Part shown: piece by piece, positions 27,322-35,929 of the stretch
Layout: each line of letters begins with the position of its first letter
Numbering within the stretch: position 1 is the stretch's first letter
Assembly: GCA_963832725.1 (NCBI GenBank)
Contig: CAWHVG010000006.1
Span: 522,740-586,739 of the forward strand
Reading direction: 5' to 3'
DNA length: 64,000 bases
From: JAEZBP01 sp963832725
GTDB taxonomy: Bacteria > Myxococcota_A > Polyangia > Polyangiales > Sandaracinaceae
The notes under the pieces: model-generated
Database searches by the model: none
What the model was told of the DNA's origin: nothing
The model's input: the letters and a program-made list of their open reading frames with translations, nothing else
Position numbers and translations under genes: made by a program

Positions 27322-28344
27322 CTACGAATCGGAGCGAGACCGTTTGCGAGCCTCACCTCGCTGGGTCGCGACCAAGCGTCGGATCCGCTTCTCGACTGCG
27401 CGCTTCAGCTGCGGTGGTGCCAAGACCTCAGCCTCATCTCCGAAGCCTAGTATCCAGGCCTCGAGCTCGGGGCAGACCCTGGTCTTCAGCACGACGACGA
27501 CCCCCTGCTCGGTCTCGCTCACGGATTGGCTTTCGCACCACTGGTGAGAGTGGGCGTACGTCGCCCAACGCTTGTGAAGCCGCACGCACACATCTTGGAC
27601 AGGCTCGCTCGGGCGGTACCAGATCCCGAAGCTATCCCGGAACATCGAGGCCGGGTCGTACTCGCTCAGCCGCGGGTAGCGGAAGGTGACGCTGGTGATC
27701 TCGACCCGCTCCATCCTCGAGAAGCGCAACGGCTTGATCTCCCCGTCCGTTCGGCGACCGATCACGTACAACTGGTGGTCGTAGATTGCGATCGAAAGCG
27801 GCTCGACGAGCTCGGAGCGGTCGAGTCGCCCGTCGAAGTGACGGTACGCAAGGCGTAGCCGCTTCGACTTCAGGACCGCGTCCACGACGCGCTTCAGACT
27901 CCGCCCCCGCTCGTGCTCTTTCAAGGCCATCTCACCGCCGCGACGCACGAAGAAGAACTTGCGCTCGATCGCGTCGAACCGCGCTGGGTTCGGCGTCGCA
28001 CGGATCACGTAGTCGACGGCATCCCGGAGCCCTTGGGCCATCGCGGATCCCTCGAAGAGGGTCGCGAGGCTGCTTCCGAATCCGGCGGCCATCGCCATCT
28101 CCGGTGACGGCGGCTCGGCTCGTACGCCATCGAGGCGGGCTGCGCGTCGGCGCCCGGTGCTGTCGCGGGTTTCGACGGCACCGAGGGTCTCGATCGCTTG
28201 CGTCACGTACTTCCGCGCCGATGGCTCCGAGACGCCGGTGAGCTCGGCGACGCGGTAACTCGTCAGTGTCTCACCCTCTAGAAGTGCGCGCGCCACCAGG
28301 AGCGCGTTGCGAATGGGGTCGGCGTTGCGATCAGAGTCGGTCAT
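27322..28344 (-). CDS. WYL-domain transcriptional regulator
   Basis: 340 residues from MTDSDRNADPIRNALLVARA (start 28344). The N-terminal winged helix is TSYRVAELTGVSEPSARKYV. A central WYL domain contains RLRLAYRHFDGRLDRSELVE then PLSIAIYDHQLYVIGRRTDG, and the C-terminal WCX part is DVCVRLHKRWATYAHSHQWC to ELEAWILGFGDEAEVLAPPQ. WYL regulators sense nucleic-acid fragments or small ligands and often control phage-defence loci (the BrxR/CapW type). The gene is divergent from the DUF3892 gene, with a palindrome between them, so self-regulation is likely. The basic tail RKRSRSD is unusual. Confidence 0.85.
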   Translation of the reverse strand: MTDSDRNADPIRNALLVARALLEGETLTSYRVAELTGVSEPSARKYVTQAIETLGAVETRDSTGRRRAARLDGVRAEPPSPEMAMAAGFGSSLATLFEGSAMAQGLRDAVDYVIRATPNPARFDAIERKFFFVRRGGEMALKEHERGRSLKRVVDAVLKSKRLRLAYRHFDGRLDRSELVEPLSIAIYDHQLYVIGRRTDGEIKPLRFSRMERVEITSVTFRYPRLSEYDPASMFRDSFGIWYRPSEPVQDVCVRLHKRWATYAHSHQWCESQSVSETEQGVVVVLKTRVCPELEAWILGFGDEAEVLAPPQLKRAVEKRIRRLVATQRGEARKRSRSDS

Positions 28345-28379
28345 CGAGGCCCTCGGCGGGATCGTCTCGCGATCCGGAT

Positions 28380-28394
28380 GATCGTTCAACGATC
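28380..28394. promoter_or_regulatory. 15-bp perfect palindrome between WYL regulator and DUF3892 gene
   Basis: GATCGTTCAACGATC (arms GATCGTT and AACGATC around a central C) lies 36 bases upstream of the WYL start, in the divergent intergenic region. It is enclosed by imperfect CGGAT/GATCCG flanks. It is a candidate operator for the WYL regulator. Confidence 0.4.
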
Positions 28395-28470
28395 CAGATC
28401 CGCCGATTCCGCACCTGGTCGCGGGCACCATCCACGATCGTAGAGCATTGTCGACGCGGAGGTCCGCTAC

Positions 28471-28761
28471 ATGGCTACGTCGCATCAGGTTCAGTGCACC
28501 ATGAAGTCAAATCGCAGCACCGCCCACGAGTGCATCACGCACATCGGCGGGCAGAACGGCGACGGGACGCGCTGGAAGCTCAGCAAGGCGGAAGCGATCG
28601 CCGGCATCGAGGACAAGAAGTGGTCCTTCTACGTCGCGCGTCCGGGGAGCCCGCGCGTCGACGTGACCATCGCGAAGACGGCAGAAGGTCACAAGTACCT
28701 GAAAACCACCGCCGATGGCGTCATGCCGAACAACCTGCTCACATTGCCCAACTGCCCGTGA
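28471..28761 (+). CDS. DUF3892 family protein
   Basis: 96 residues. The family pattern is complete: HECITHIGGQNGDGTRWKLS, KAEAIAGIEDKKWSFYVARP, VDVTIAKTAEGHKYLKTTAD and PNNLLTLPNCP. DUF3892 proteins are small and of unknown function. An internal ATG at 28501 (MKSNRSTAHEC) may be the true start, since family members usually begin close to it. The stop overlaps the ATG of the next gene (TGATG). Confidence 0.8.
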   Translation: MATSHQVQCTMKSNRSTAHECITHIGGQNGDGTRWKLSKAEAIAGIEDKKWSFYVARPGSPRVDVTIAKTAEGHKYLKTTADGVMPNNLLTLPNCP

Positions 28762-29902
28762 TGTCGAACAACGCTCTACCTGTTCAGCTCTCTCCACCAA
28801 CCCGGCCGTCGCCCTCGTGGACATCGCCACGGCGCACTACGGGCCCGCGATGCTCGAGCGTGGCGGACCCGCGGCGCGCGCACGCCGCGTTCACGCCGCA
28901 GGTGCCGATGTCACGATTGCGGCCGTCACGGCGGCCAAGCAGGGCAAAGGACACATCGCCGAGCTATCGCAGGCCCTCAGCTTCGAAGTGGATGCGGCGT
29001 TGCGCGCTTCTCCGTTCGACGCGCGGCCCAGCCCGCTCGCGAACGATTCGAAGGCGGACCTGGAGGTGCTCTTCGGAGACGAGCGCGTTCGTGGCCCGCA
29101 GGTGAAGGTCGGGTCGCTGAAGTACGTCCGTCGGGCGATTCGCAGCAAGAAGTACGACGACCTGATCATCGACGGCGACGCCTATCAGGCGCTCTCGGGC
29201 GAGCTGAACGTGGCGGGTCAGCAGATGGCGGACCGTCTAGAGCACGATCGCGTGGCCGCATCCCAGCTTGTCGCGAACGAGTGCAACGAGCAGGCGGTGG
29301 AGGTCCTCGAGCGAATGCTGGAGGGGCACCCGGCCGTAGGCGCAGTGCGGCTGCTGACCCGGTCGTTTGGGGCTGGCGCGCGGGACGGGCTGATCGTGTT
29401 CGCCGGTGATCTCGCGTGGGGCGTCGTGAAGAAGGTGATCGACCGGCAGAACATCGACTTCGCCGAGCTGCTCCAAGGGGCAGCGAGGAAAGGCTGCCGC
29501 GCCGTCGCCAAGACCACGGTGCAGACGGGGATGCTGCTCAGTGAGTTCCTGGGGCAGGCGCGGGAGATCTTCGAGCACCGGCTCGTCCGCAGGATCGCGG
29601 GGAGCACCGTCGCGGTGGGCGTCATCGCGGAGGTGATCGTCGAAGCAGCGATCGACGTCATCGCGGTCGTCCGGGGCGAGCTCGCGCCGGACCTTCTCCT
29701 GCCGCGGGTCGGTGTACATGCCCTGACTGCCGTGGGCGGGGGGGCCGCGGTCGCGCTTGTGCTCACGGCAACGCGCGGCGCGCCGTGGTGGTTCACAGCC
29801 CTGCTTGCGGCTGGGCTGGGCGTCCTCGGTGCTAAGGCTGGCCGGGCGCTTGGAGAGGCGCTGTTCATACCGCCCGCGGCTGGTGACCGGGTCGCGGTGT
29901 GA
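28761..29902 (+). CDS. Uncharacterised protein with hydrophobic C-terminus (possible early frameshift)
   Basis: The ATG at 28761 overlaps the DUF3892 stop and reads MSNNALPVQLS. A shift near 28795 is needed to join the long open frame TNPAVALVDIATAHYGPAML onward; alternatively translation starts at a GTG at 28816 (VDIATAHYGP). The body is mixed alpha/beta (EVLFGDERVRGPQVKVGSLK, AAIDVIAVVRGELAPDLLLP), and the end has two hydrophobic segments (ALTAVGGGAAVALVLTA and WWFTALLAAGLGVLGAKAG), so it is probably membrane-attached. It ends where rve-IS debris begins, so the C-terminus may be truncated. No family recognised. Confidence 0.5.
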
Positions 29903-29904
29903 CA

Positions 29905-30510
29905 CGACTCCGGGCTCCACGAGCGCGCGGTAGAGCGCGTCGGGGCGTGCGGCCGCCGAGCTCGACACGGGGGATCAGCGAGTTGTGGTCGAGAAGCACT
30001 TGTGGATGAGCGCCTCGAGCCTGTGAAGGAATCGAGACTGGTGGAGGTAGAGCCAGCGGTGCCGGAGCTGGCTCCAGAGGGCCTCGACCATCGAGTTGGA
30101 CTGGACGACGTCCAGCTGGGCGACGACGTGGTCGGCGATGGTAGCGACGGCAGCATCCTGGTGGACGTTGAGGTTCTCCGAGCCGCCGTCGGTCATGACC
30201 GCTGACCTTCGCTCCCTCCGCGAGCGCTTTCCGAGCGTCGGTAAGGATCTCCCGCGTTCCCTCTGCGCAGAGTCGCGTGCCCCGCGTCCACGCAAGGACG
30301 CGGCGCGAGTAGTTGTCGATGACCCCGCGGAGGTAGGTCCGGGTTCCATCGAGGATCGTCACCTCGACGTTCCACCACTCGTTGGGCGCCGACGCGCGAA
30401 TCCCGCTCTTAGGCTTCGCCGGGTAGACGGCGCCGAGGTCGGCGCCATCCGTGCTGGCCGTGACGATGGCCTGACGGATCCGGTGGTCCTACCGCTTGCG
30501 GGCGGTCCTA
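29905..30510 (-). mobile_element. rve-IS remnant with internal deletion
   Basis: The minus strand carries C-terminal transposase pieces (TILDGTRTYLRGVIDNYSRR, TRLCAEGTREILTDARKALA, SMVEALWSQLRHRWLYLHQ, LDHNSLIPRVELGG) in shifting frames. Near 30440 these join the start of the transposase (a degenerate copy of the RKQYDHRIRQA region), so the middle is deleted. Neither terminus is complete. Confidence 0.75.
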
Positions 30511-31668
30511 GGCCACCGGCAACCCGAGCCACGTCATCGGGCATGGCTCGCTCGGCACGCAGAGCGGGTTGTAGTGCAGGTGGCCTGACGCGCAGACATC
30601 CAGCCCCGCGAGCACGGGCGCGATGCGCTCGACGCTCTGGCCAGGCACGATGTCGGCGGTGCCGTACAGCTTACCGTCCGGCATGACGGTGCGGTCGAGC
30701 ATCAGGATCGCCGCGACCTGAGGCCTGCGCTCAAGCCACCGGACGAGCTGGGGGAGCGCGTTCCGCGCGAAGACATCGTCCTCGATGTCAAGGACGATGA
30801 CACCGGGGATCCCCGCGTCTTCGATCTGCTTGGCCGCCTTCGCGAGAACGCCACCACGGGTAAGGCGCTGCGCCACCCGCCGCGGGTACGTGCTGTGCCC
30901 ATGGATCACGAGCCGCTGAGCCTGCGGGTCCAACTGGAGCTCGAGCGTGCCGAGCAAGCCGAGGGCGTGGCGTCCGAACGGCGCGCTGCGCCGCGTAGCT
31001 TCGTTCAGTCGTGCCACGACTTCGGCGACGCGTGGCTTGAGTAGTTCCATCTTCACCGCGCCCTCCGCGATCACCTCGCCCCAACCGGGACCGAAGTTCA
31101 GCGTTGCCCGGACTCCCGGGAGCTGGCAGGCGATGACCTGTATTTGCTCGGCGAGCTCATCAGCGACCGCTCCCATGATCGCGTAGGTCACGCGCGTCCT
31201 CGCGCTCACGTCGGGCAGCTTCACCTCGATCGCCAGCTCCACGCCGTCCGGCCAACGCGCGATCCACTCGCACCGCTTCCGCCCTACGCGCGCGGCTGGT
31301 GGTTCCGTTGTCGCACCCGCCCGCCGGAGAAGGAGCCGAGCGCGCATTTCGGCCGCCGTGCTGCGGTATTCGGCTGGTTCGCGCAAGCGCTCGAGGTCGG
31401 CGTCGCCAAGGCCGAGCAGAGCGATCGCGAGGCCGAGCTCAAGAAGGACGAGACGTCCCGCATACCAATGCTGCTCCATCGCGAGTGGATGTGCTTGGGC
31501 CAGCCCGGAGTCGATCCACGCCGCCGGAAAGACGGCTCGCAGTGCATCCAGAGCCAACGTTGCGGTCTCTGGGTCCAGGCGATCCGCCGAGGCGAGCACG
31601 CGCTCCCACGAAATCCTGGTCCACTCGCGGTCGACGGGGAAGCTCGGTCGTTCGCTCTTGGACGGCAT
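30508..31668 (-). CDS. Uncharacterised protein with a possible PD-(D/E)xK nuclease core
   Basis: 386 residues from MPSKSERPSFPVDREWTRIS. The segment RKRCEWIARWPDGVELAIEV followed by KLPDVSARTR has the D...ExK spacing on two strands seen in restriction-endonuclease-like folds. A second part (IPGVIVLDIEDDVFARNALP, LVRWLERRPQVAAILMLDRT) looks like a Rossmann-type or NERD-like region. The N-terminal third is helical. No membrane segment. It is followed at once by rve-IS debris and lies downstream of another unknown gene in the same direction. Nuclease function is an inference. Confidence 0.45.
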   Translation of the reverse strand: MPSKSERPSFPVDREWTRISWERVLASADRLDPETATLALDALRAVFPAAWIDSGLAQAHPLAMEQHWYAGRLVLLELGLAIALLGLGDADLERLREPAEYRSTAAEMRARLLLRRAGATTEPPAARVGRKRCEWIARWPDGVELAIEVKLPDVSARTRVTYAIMGAVADELAEQIQVIACQLPGVRATLNFGPGWGEVIAEGAVKMELLKPRVAEVVARLNEATRRSAPFGRHALGLLGTLELQLDPQAQRLVIHGHSTYPRRVAQRLTRGGVLAKAAKQIEDAGIPGVIVLDIEDDVFARNALPQLVRWLERRPQVAAILMLDRTVMPDGKLYGTADIVPGQSVERIAPVLAGLDVCASGHLHYNPLCVPSEPCPMTWLGLPVA

Positions 31669-31803
31669 CGCAAACTGTGGCCCGGCCCCAAGTGCGTTGC
31701 ACGCGTGTCGGTGGCCAGGTGGATCCGTCGAAATGCGACCGGACAGCCTCGGCGCGGGGCTCGGCGCGTGCATGAGGACTACTCGGTGCGCGCCGAACGC
31801 GGC

Positions 31804-32232
31804 CTATCCAGGCCGGCGCAGGTAGAAACGGAGAACGTCGCGTGACTCGAACGAGATGTGCCGCGCGAGCGGGTGCGGGTAGCGGTCGTCCGTCGCGAAG
31901 CCGATCGACTTCTTCCAGGGCTTGCGCCCGTTGTAGGAGAGCTCGGCGCCTTCCAGGCCGCGAAGCGTGATCGCGTCGGCAATCTTCCGCGACAGGCGGA
32001 GGAGGACGAGACAGACGTCCTTCTCATCTGGGTCCACGATATATGCGACGTGACTCACGAAGTCGGGGACCGGGACGTCCGACAACCCGTTCGTCGCACC
32101 GAAGTGAAACTCCCACGACGACGACACGCGGTCGAAATGCTGCTCTAGAATCCGCATCCGCTTCCTCTCATGACGGCCCCGCTCTAAAGTGTCGGTGACA
32201 ATCTTATCCCATTCGCTACTGCGAGCCACCAC
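31804..32232 (-). CDS. Uncharacterised 142-residue protein
   Basis: It starts MVARSSEWDKIVTDTLERGR and contains SSWEFHFGATNGLSDVPVPD, FVSHVAYIVDPDEKDVCLVL and RHISFESRDVLRFYLRRPG. Mixed alpha/beta, soluble, with no recognised family. It lies 135 bases upstream of the nuclease-like gene and reads the same way, so the two may form an operon. Confidence 0.5.
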   Translation of the reverse strand: MVARSSEWDKIVTDTLERGRHERKRMRILEQHFDRVSSSWEFHFGATNGLSDVPVPDFVSHVAYIVDPDEKDVCLVLLRLSRKIADAITLRGLEGAELSYNGRKPWKKSIGFATDDRYPHPLARHISFESRDVLRFYLRRPG

Positions 32233-32244
32233 CTCCAGAGGGGC

Positions 32245-32692
32245 GGCGCTTCAGACCCGCAGCTCACGCTGGGTCCATTCGCTCACGCGGGCTGATGTGA
32301 GACCGAGGATGCGGAGCGCGGCGACTCGCCCGACCGCGGGCTCAGCACGTCGGATGGCCCGGAGGATTCGGCGCTTCGCGGCTGCCGACCGGGAGCCGCG
32401 TCTGCCCGAGGGTGATCCCCGCCACCCGGACGAGCGTCACGAGCAGGCGGACAGCGGCCGTGAGGACCGCGACCTTCTTCTCAAGCTTGGCGACCGCCGC
32501 ATGCAGCTCAATGAACTCGCTGTCGCGCTGGTCGAGCGCGACCACCTCGGCCACGCCCCGAGTCAGCCACGAGCGCAGGGTCGCGTCGGGGATGGCCAAC
32601 TTGGGGAAGAGGTCTGGATCGCGGCCTGGACGATGGCCTGACGGATCCGATGATCGTACTGCTTGCGGGCGGTCGCGGCCATGACCGCTCGT
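32245..32692 (-). mobile_element. rve-IS remnant: N-terminal third of the transposase
   Basis: From the ATG at 32682 the minus strand encodes the RKQYDHRIRQA-type start, DPDLFPKLAIPDATLRSWLT, EFIELHAAVAKLEKKVAVLT and AAVRLLVTLVRVAGITLGQT, then frames matching the next about 40 residues (to about 32245). The catalytic domain is absent. It is followed on the right by two tandem copies of the element's right end. Confidence 0.75.
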
Positions 32693-32693
32693 C

Positions 32694-32912
32694 ATGATCG
32701 ACGCACCGCGAGGCGCAACCGGGGCTCTCTGCAGGATGCGACGCGGGGGCCGCGCAGTTGCGCGCCGAGAGTCGTGGGAAGCTCTGGTTCGTCGTAGGGC
32801 ATGATCGCTCGTCAAGGTCGACGCACCGCGAGGCGCAACCGGGGCTCTCTGGAGGATGCGACGCAGGGGCCGCGCAGTTGCGCGACGAGAGTCGTGGGAA
32901 GCTCTGGTTCGC
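32694..32912 (-). repeat. Two tandem copies of the rve-IS right end
   Basis: 32694-32795 and 32811-32912 are nearly identical direct repeats of about 100 bp. Each has the CGACGCACCGCGAGGCGCAA start, a GGATGCGACGC core, a CGCAGTTGCGCG inner palindrome and a GTGGGAAGCTCTGGTTCG tip. Only one end per element is expected, so this is a duplicated terminus. 32913-33175 to its right holds no recognisable gene. Confidence 0.75.
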
Positions 32913-33175
32913 CGCACGGCGGCGACGCCACGGCCGGTGCATCGCCGCGCCCGTCTGGTGCTTCGCCACCCGGACAGCTCCGGCTCGCGTTCGGTTGAGC
33001 CGCTGCACCCATCCGTCCAGCGAGCGCGCCGTCGACCCGCCGAACGCTCCCCTACGGCGTCAAGGCCTTTGCTTCGGAGGTCTCGGCCCCTCGCGGGAGG
33101 TTCACTCGGCCGGGTGCCGGCGTCCCGTTGACCGGCACGCTTCTCGGCGGCACCGGTCTCTCCGTACCGGATGTT

Positions 33176-34352
33176 CTATCCGCCATGCACGTACTCCGAG
33201 GCCCGGCCACCTGCGACGACCCGCCGAACCTTGCCGTCACTCCCGAGCGAGACGAGAACCGCGTTCCGAGAATCCGGGTCGTCGGCGGAGTGGATGCCGG
33301 GCAAGATCGTCTTAGCGCCGGAGCTCGGCACAACTGAGGGCCGCTTCGGCTGGACAATCGGGCTCGTCCCCACCCACCGCGGCGGCGCAGTAATGAGCAC
33401 TCGTGCATTGGTCGAAAGCAAGCGGTGGATGTCGGATGCTTTCGGTGGCTGGTCGCCCTCGGCGTGCATGAATGGTGTGACCACCGCCAGCTCCGGGCGC
33501 ATCGCGTCCCAGAGATCGCTATCGTGCGCGCCCTGCGATCCGTGATGGGCTACATTGACGAGCTGGACCTGCTCGATTCCGAGGTTGCGCAGCTTCGCCT
33601 TGAAGGGCTGCCAGCCAACGTCTGTTCGGTCGTGGTATGTTAAACGCGAGCAAATCTCCCGCGAGCAGGACAGCCGCTCGCCCCCAACGAAGGCAAAGCG
33701 CACCGCTGGCAGCATTTGGGTCGGGTAGCGGTCGACGCTCGTGTATAGCTGTGTGTACCGCCTGCACCGCTCGGCGCGGGGGCCCCGCCGGAATGATGTC
33801 AACCCACGCACCTTCCCCGATCGAGACCTGGATCAACTCGCCACCCGAGTCAAGCGTTGCCTCCACCGTGCCGGTGGTGTGCTCGCGACTAAAAGCGTCG
33901 AGAGTCGCTACCGTCAACCGGAGCTGCTCTCGCTTCCCGCTGAGTTTCTGTGCATCGATGAGACCCGTGACTTCGGCCACATCAAGGTAGCGGTCCGTTA
34001 CTGCTGTGGTGCGCCAAAGGTACGACGGTGGGTATCGTTTCAGCAGCGGCGCAAGACCAGGGTAGTGGTCGTCGTGCAGGTGCGTGATGCACGCGAATGC
34101 GAGCCGCTGTTCGCTCCGGCGCAATCCGCGCTTCTTCATCCACGCACGGACCAACAGGTGGACAGGGTCCCCGTCGCCACTCTTGGCGTCGTTCGGCCAA
34201 GCACAGCCATCCACCGCACCCACCTCGCCGTCGGGCAGGATCACCACGATCCCTTCGCCGCGGCCCGGACCGAAGATCAGGACGTTGAGGTACCCCTCAT
34301 CGATGTGCTCGACGCCAATCTGGGGCTCGTACGCAATCTCCCCCTCGAACAT
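33176..34352 (-). pseudogene. ComEC-type metallo-beta-lactamase-fold hydrolase, one frameshift
   Basis: It starts MFEGEIAYEPQIGVEHIDEG. The first frame has GEGIVVILPDGEVGAVDGCA and the metal-binding loop FACITHLHDDHYPGLAPLLK (HxHxDH). Near 33650 it shifts after AAVLLAGDLLA into LTYHDRTDVGWQPFKAKLRN, then VQLVNVAHHGSQGAHDSDLW (second histidine of the site) and AVVTPFMHAEGD, ending at 33176. The AHHGS motif is typical of ComEC/Rec2-like MBL hydrolases, which act on nucleic acids or phosphodiesters. It is the last gene of a four-gene minus operon, with one base between it and the preceding stop. All ligand residues are present, so an indel error is possible. Confidence 0.7.
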
Positions 34353-34353
34353 G

Positions 34354-34866
34354 TCAGGGCGACCTCAGCCGCGCCAGGAGCTCCTCGCTCCACGGCTCCA
34401 GCTTGCGGGGGGTCCATTTGATCTCGTGCTTAGGCGTCGGCTTGCCTCGCGCGTCACTCGCCCACCAGCTCGTGACCGCGACCGTGTCGCCGATACTCGG
34501 CGTGCCGAGCGGATGGTCCTTCCACTCCTCCGGTGTCCAGACCGCAATCCAGGTGGGACCCGACGGCAGCTCTAGAAACTCGACTGTTACTGCGCGAACA
34601 CCCGCTGGTGAGGCGTTCACTTGGCCAGTGTCGTCACGATCGAGCTCGGCGACGTAACCCTCGAAGCGCTTCCTCCCGACCCGGCCATCGACTTCTCCAT
34701 CGAACGCGCCCGCGAGAATGGCGGCAGTCGAGTACCGCGCCGGCCGAACCGGAACGCGCCGCGCCTTCATCAGGCTCTCGCTGGGGTCCGGAAGAGCGGA
34801 CTGCTTCGGCCAGAACTTCGGCGGGGCATGAACGGCGCGGCGTTCGAGCTGAAGCTCGTCGGTCAT
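34354..34866 (-). CDS. Uncharacterised 170-residue protein
   Basis: It starts MTDELQLERRAVHAPPKFWP, with its ATG inside the stop of the preceding ATPase gene (ATGA). The middle has YSTAAILAGAFDGEVDGRVG then RKRFEGYVAELDRDD, and the end has VTVEFLELPSGPTWIAVWTP and DTVAVTSWWASDARGKPTPK. Beta-rich and soluble, with many tryptophans. No family recognised. Tight packing between an ATPase and an MBL hydrolase suggests an obligate partner in the same system. Confidence 0.6.
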   Translation of the reverse strand: MTDELQLERRAVHAPPKFWPKQSALPDPSESLMKARRVPVRPARYSTAAILAGAFDGEVDGRVGRKRFEGYVAELDRDDTGQVNASPAGVRAVTVEFLELPSGPTWIAVWTPEEWKDHPLGTPSIGDTVAVTSWWASDARGKPTPKHEIKWTPRKLEPWSEELLARLRSP

Positions 34867-35929
34867 GGATGCTCGAGCCAATCGAAGCGCGGCGCACGAA
34901 GGACCGAGTCGTCTCCCTTCGTGAAGAACCTGAGACCGTCGTCGTCGCGGACAAAGAATCGCCTTTGAGAATGCCAAGGCCCAGTCGTCGGCCTGATCGA
35001 TCGATTGGCCGAGATCACCAGACCCGAGCAGTTGCGCGACTCCGCCACCGCCGAGACTACTTCGAAGCCACTCTTGGAGGGCCGTCTCGTCGGCCGACGG
35101 CGCGCGGTTGACGATCGCATAGACCCTATCGTCGTTGGTACGACGGAGCCATCGCGCGGCAGCCCTGAGGTCTTGCAGGTCCTCCGACATCACGACGAAT
35201 GCGTAGCCATCGCGGTTCGCGACTTCATCGAACACCGACGACGTCCCACCGTTCTCGGCGAGATTCGAGGACGGCGCGAGGGGCGGTGATGCGGAGCACC
35301 GCGCTGAGGACCGCCCGGGATAGGCCGGGTACCGCAGGGGGGACGTCGAACACGACGTAAAGATCGCGGAGCTCACCGGTGTCGTCGTCCTCGTCGTCTC
35401 TCAACACCCGGGCGAGTAGCGTCTCGAGCCGCGCTTCCAGGAACGCGGACTGGTGTTCGTCGAAGATGACCGGCAGGATGCGCTGCAGGTCTCCGGGAAG
35501 GGCGCTGCTCGGGAGGACGCCAAGGTTCTCCGGCCCACCCTCGAGCATCCAGAACATGCCGCTCGGGTTCGCATCCGTGATGCCGTCGTGCGGCTGGTAG
35601 AGGAGGTAGTCGTTCAGGAATGCGACGTAGCGAAGCGTGGGATCTTCTGCTTGGTCCCGGCGACGAACCGCTTGCCGGGATTCGTTGACGTCCCAGTGGT
35701 CAGTCGAAGCCTCATGAAGCGGCACGTTCTCGCCGCCGCCCTGGACCCATCGTGGGGCACGGAGTTGAAGCACGTCGGCCAAGCTGGTACCGGTGAGGTC
35801 CATGTCCACGAGGAGCACTCGCCCCTCGGGGTGGTCCTCCGCGAGCTGGACCGCGCTCTTCGTGGCCAGCGTCGACTTACCTACGCCACCTTTTACCGAG
35901 TGGAACGAGCGAAGGACGAGCCGGCTCAT
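34863..35929 (-). pseudogene. ParA/MinD-like ATPase, two frameshifts
   Basis: It starts MSRLVLRSFHSVKGGVGKST: a deviant Walker A motif KGGVGKST, then the A' motif RVLLVDMDLTGTSLADVLQL and Walker B-like LYVVFDVPPAVPGLSRAVLS. The frame changes near 35280 to SSVFDEVANRDGYAFVVMSE then DLQDLRAAARWLRRTNDDRV, and again near 34975 to FVRDDDGLRFFTKGDDSVLR, ending WLEHP at 34863. It would have about 355 residues. MinD/ParA proteins form ATP-dependent dimers that position or switch partners. Its ATG overlaps the previous stop (TGATG) and its stop overlaps the next ATG. The ATPase motifs are intact. Confidence 0.75.

Noticed and set aside
34863..35929. ParA-like gene as a plasmid partition or chromosome segregation gene
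   Set aside because: There is no ParB gene or parS-like site, and it is coupled to an MBL hydrolase and unknown proteins.
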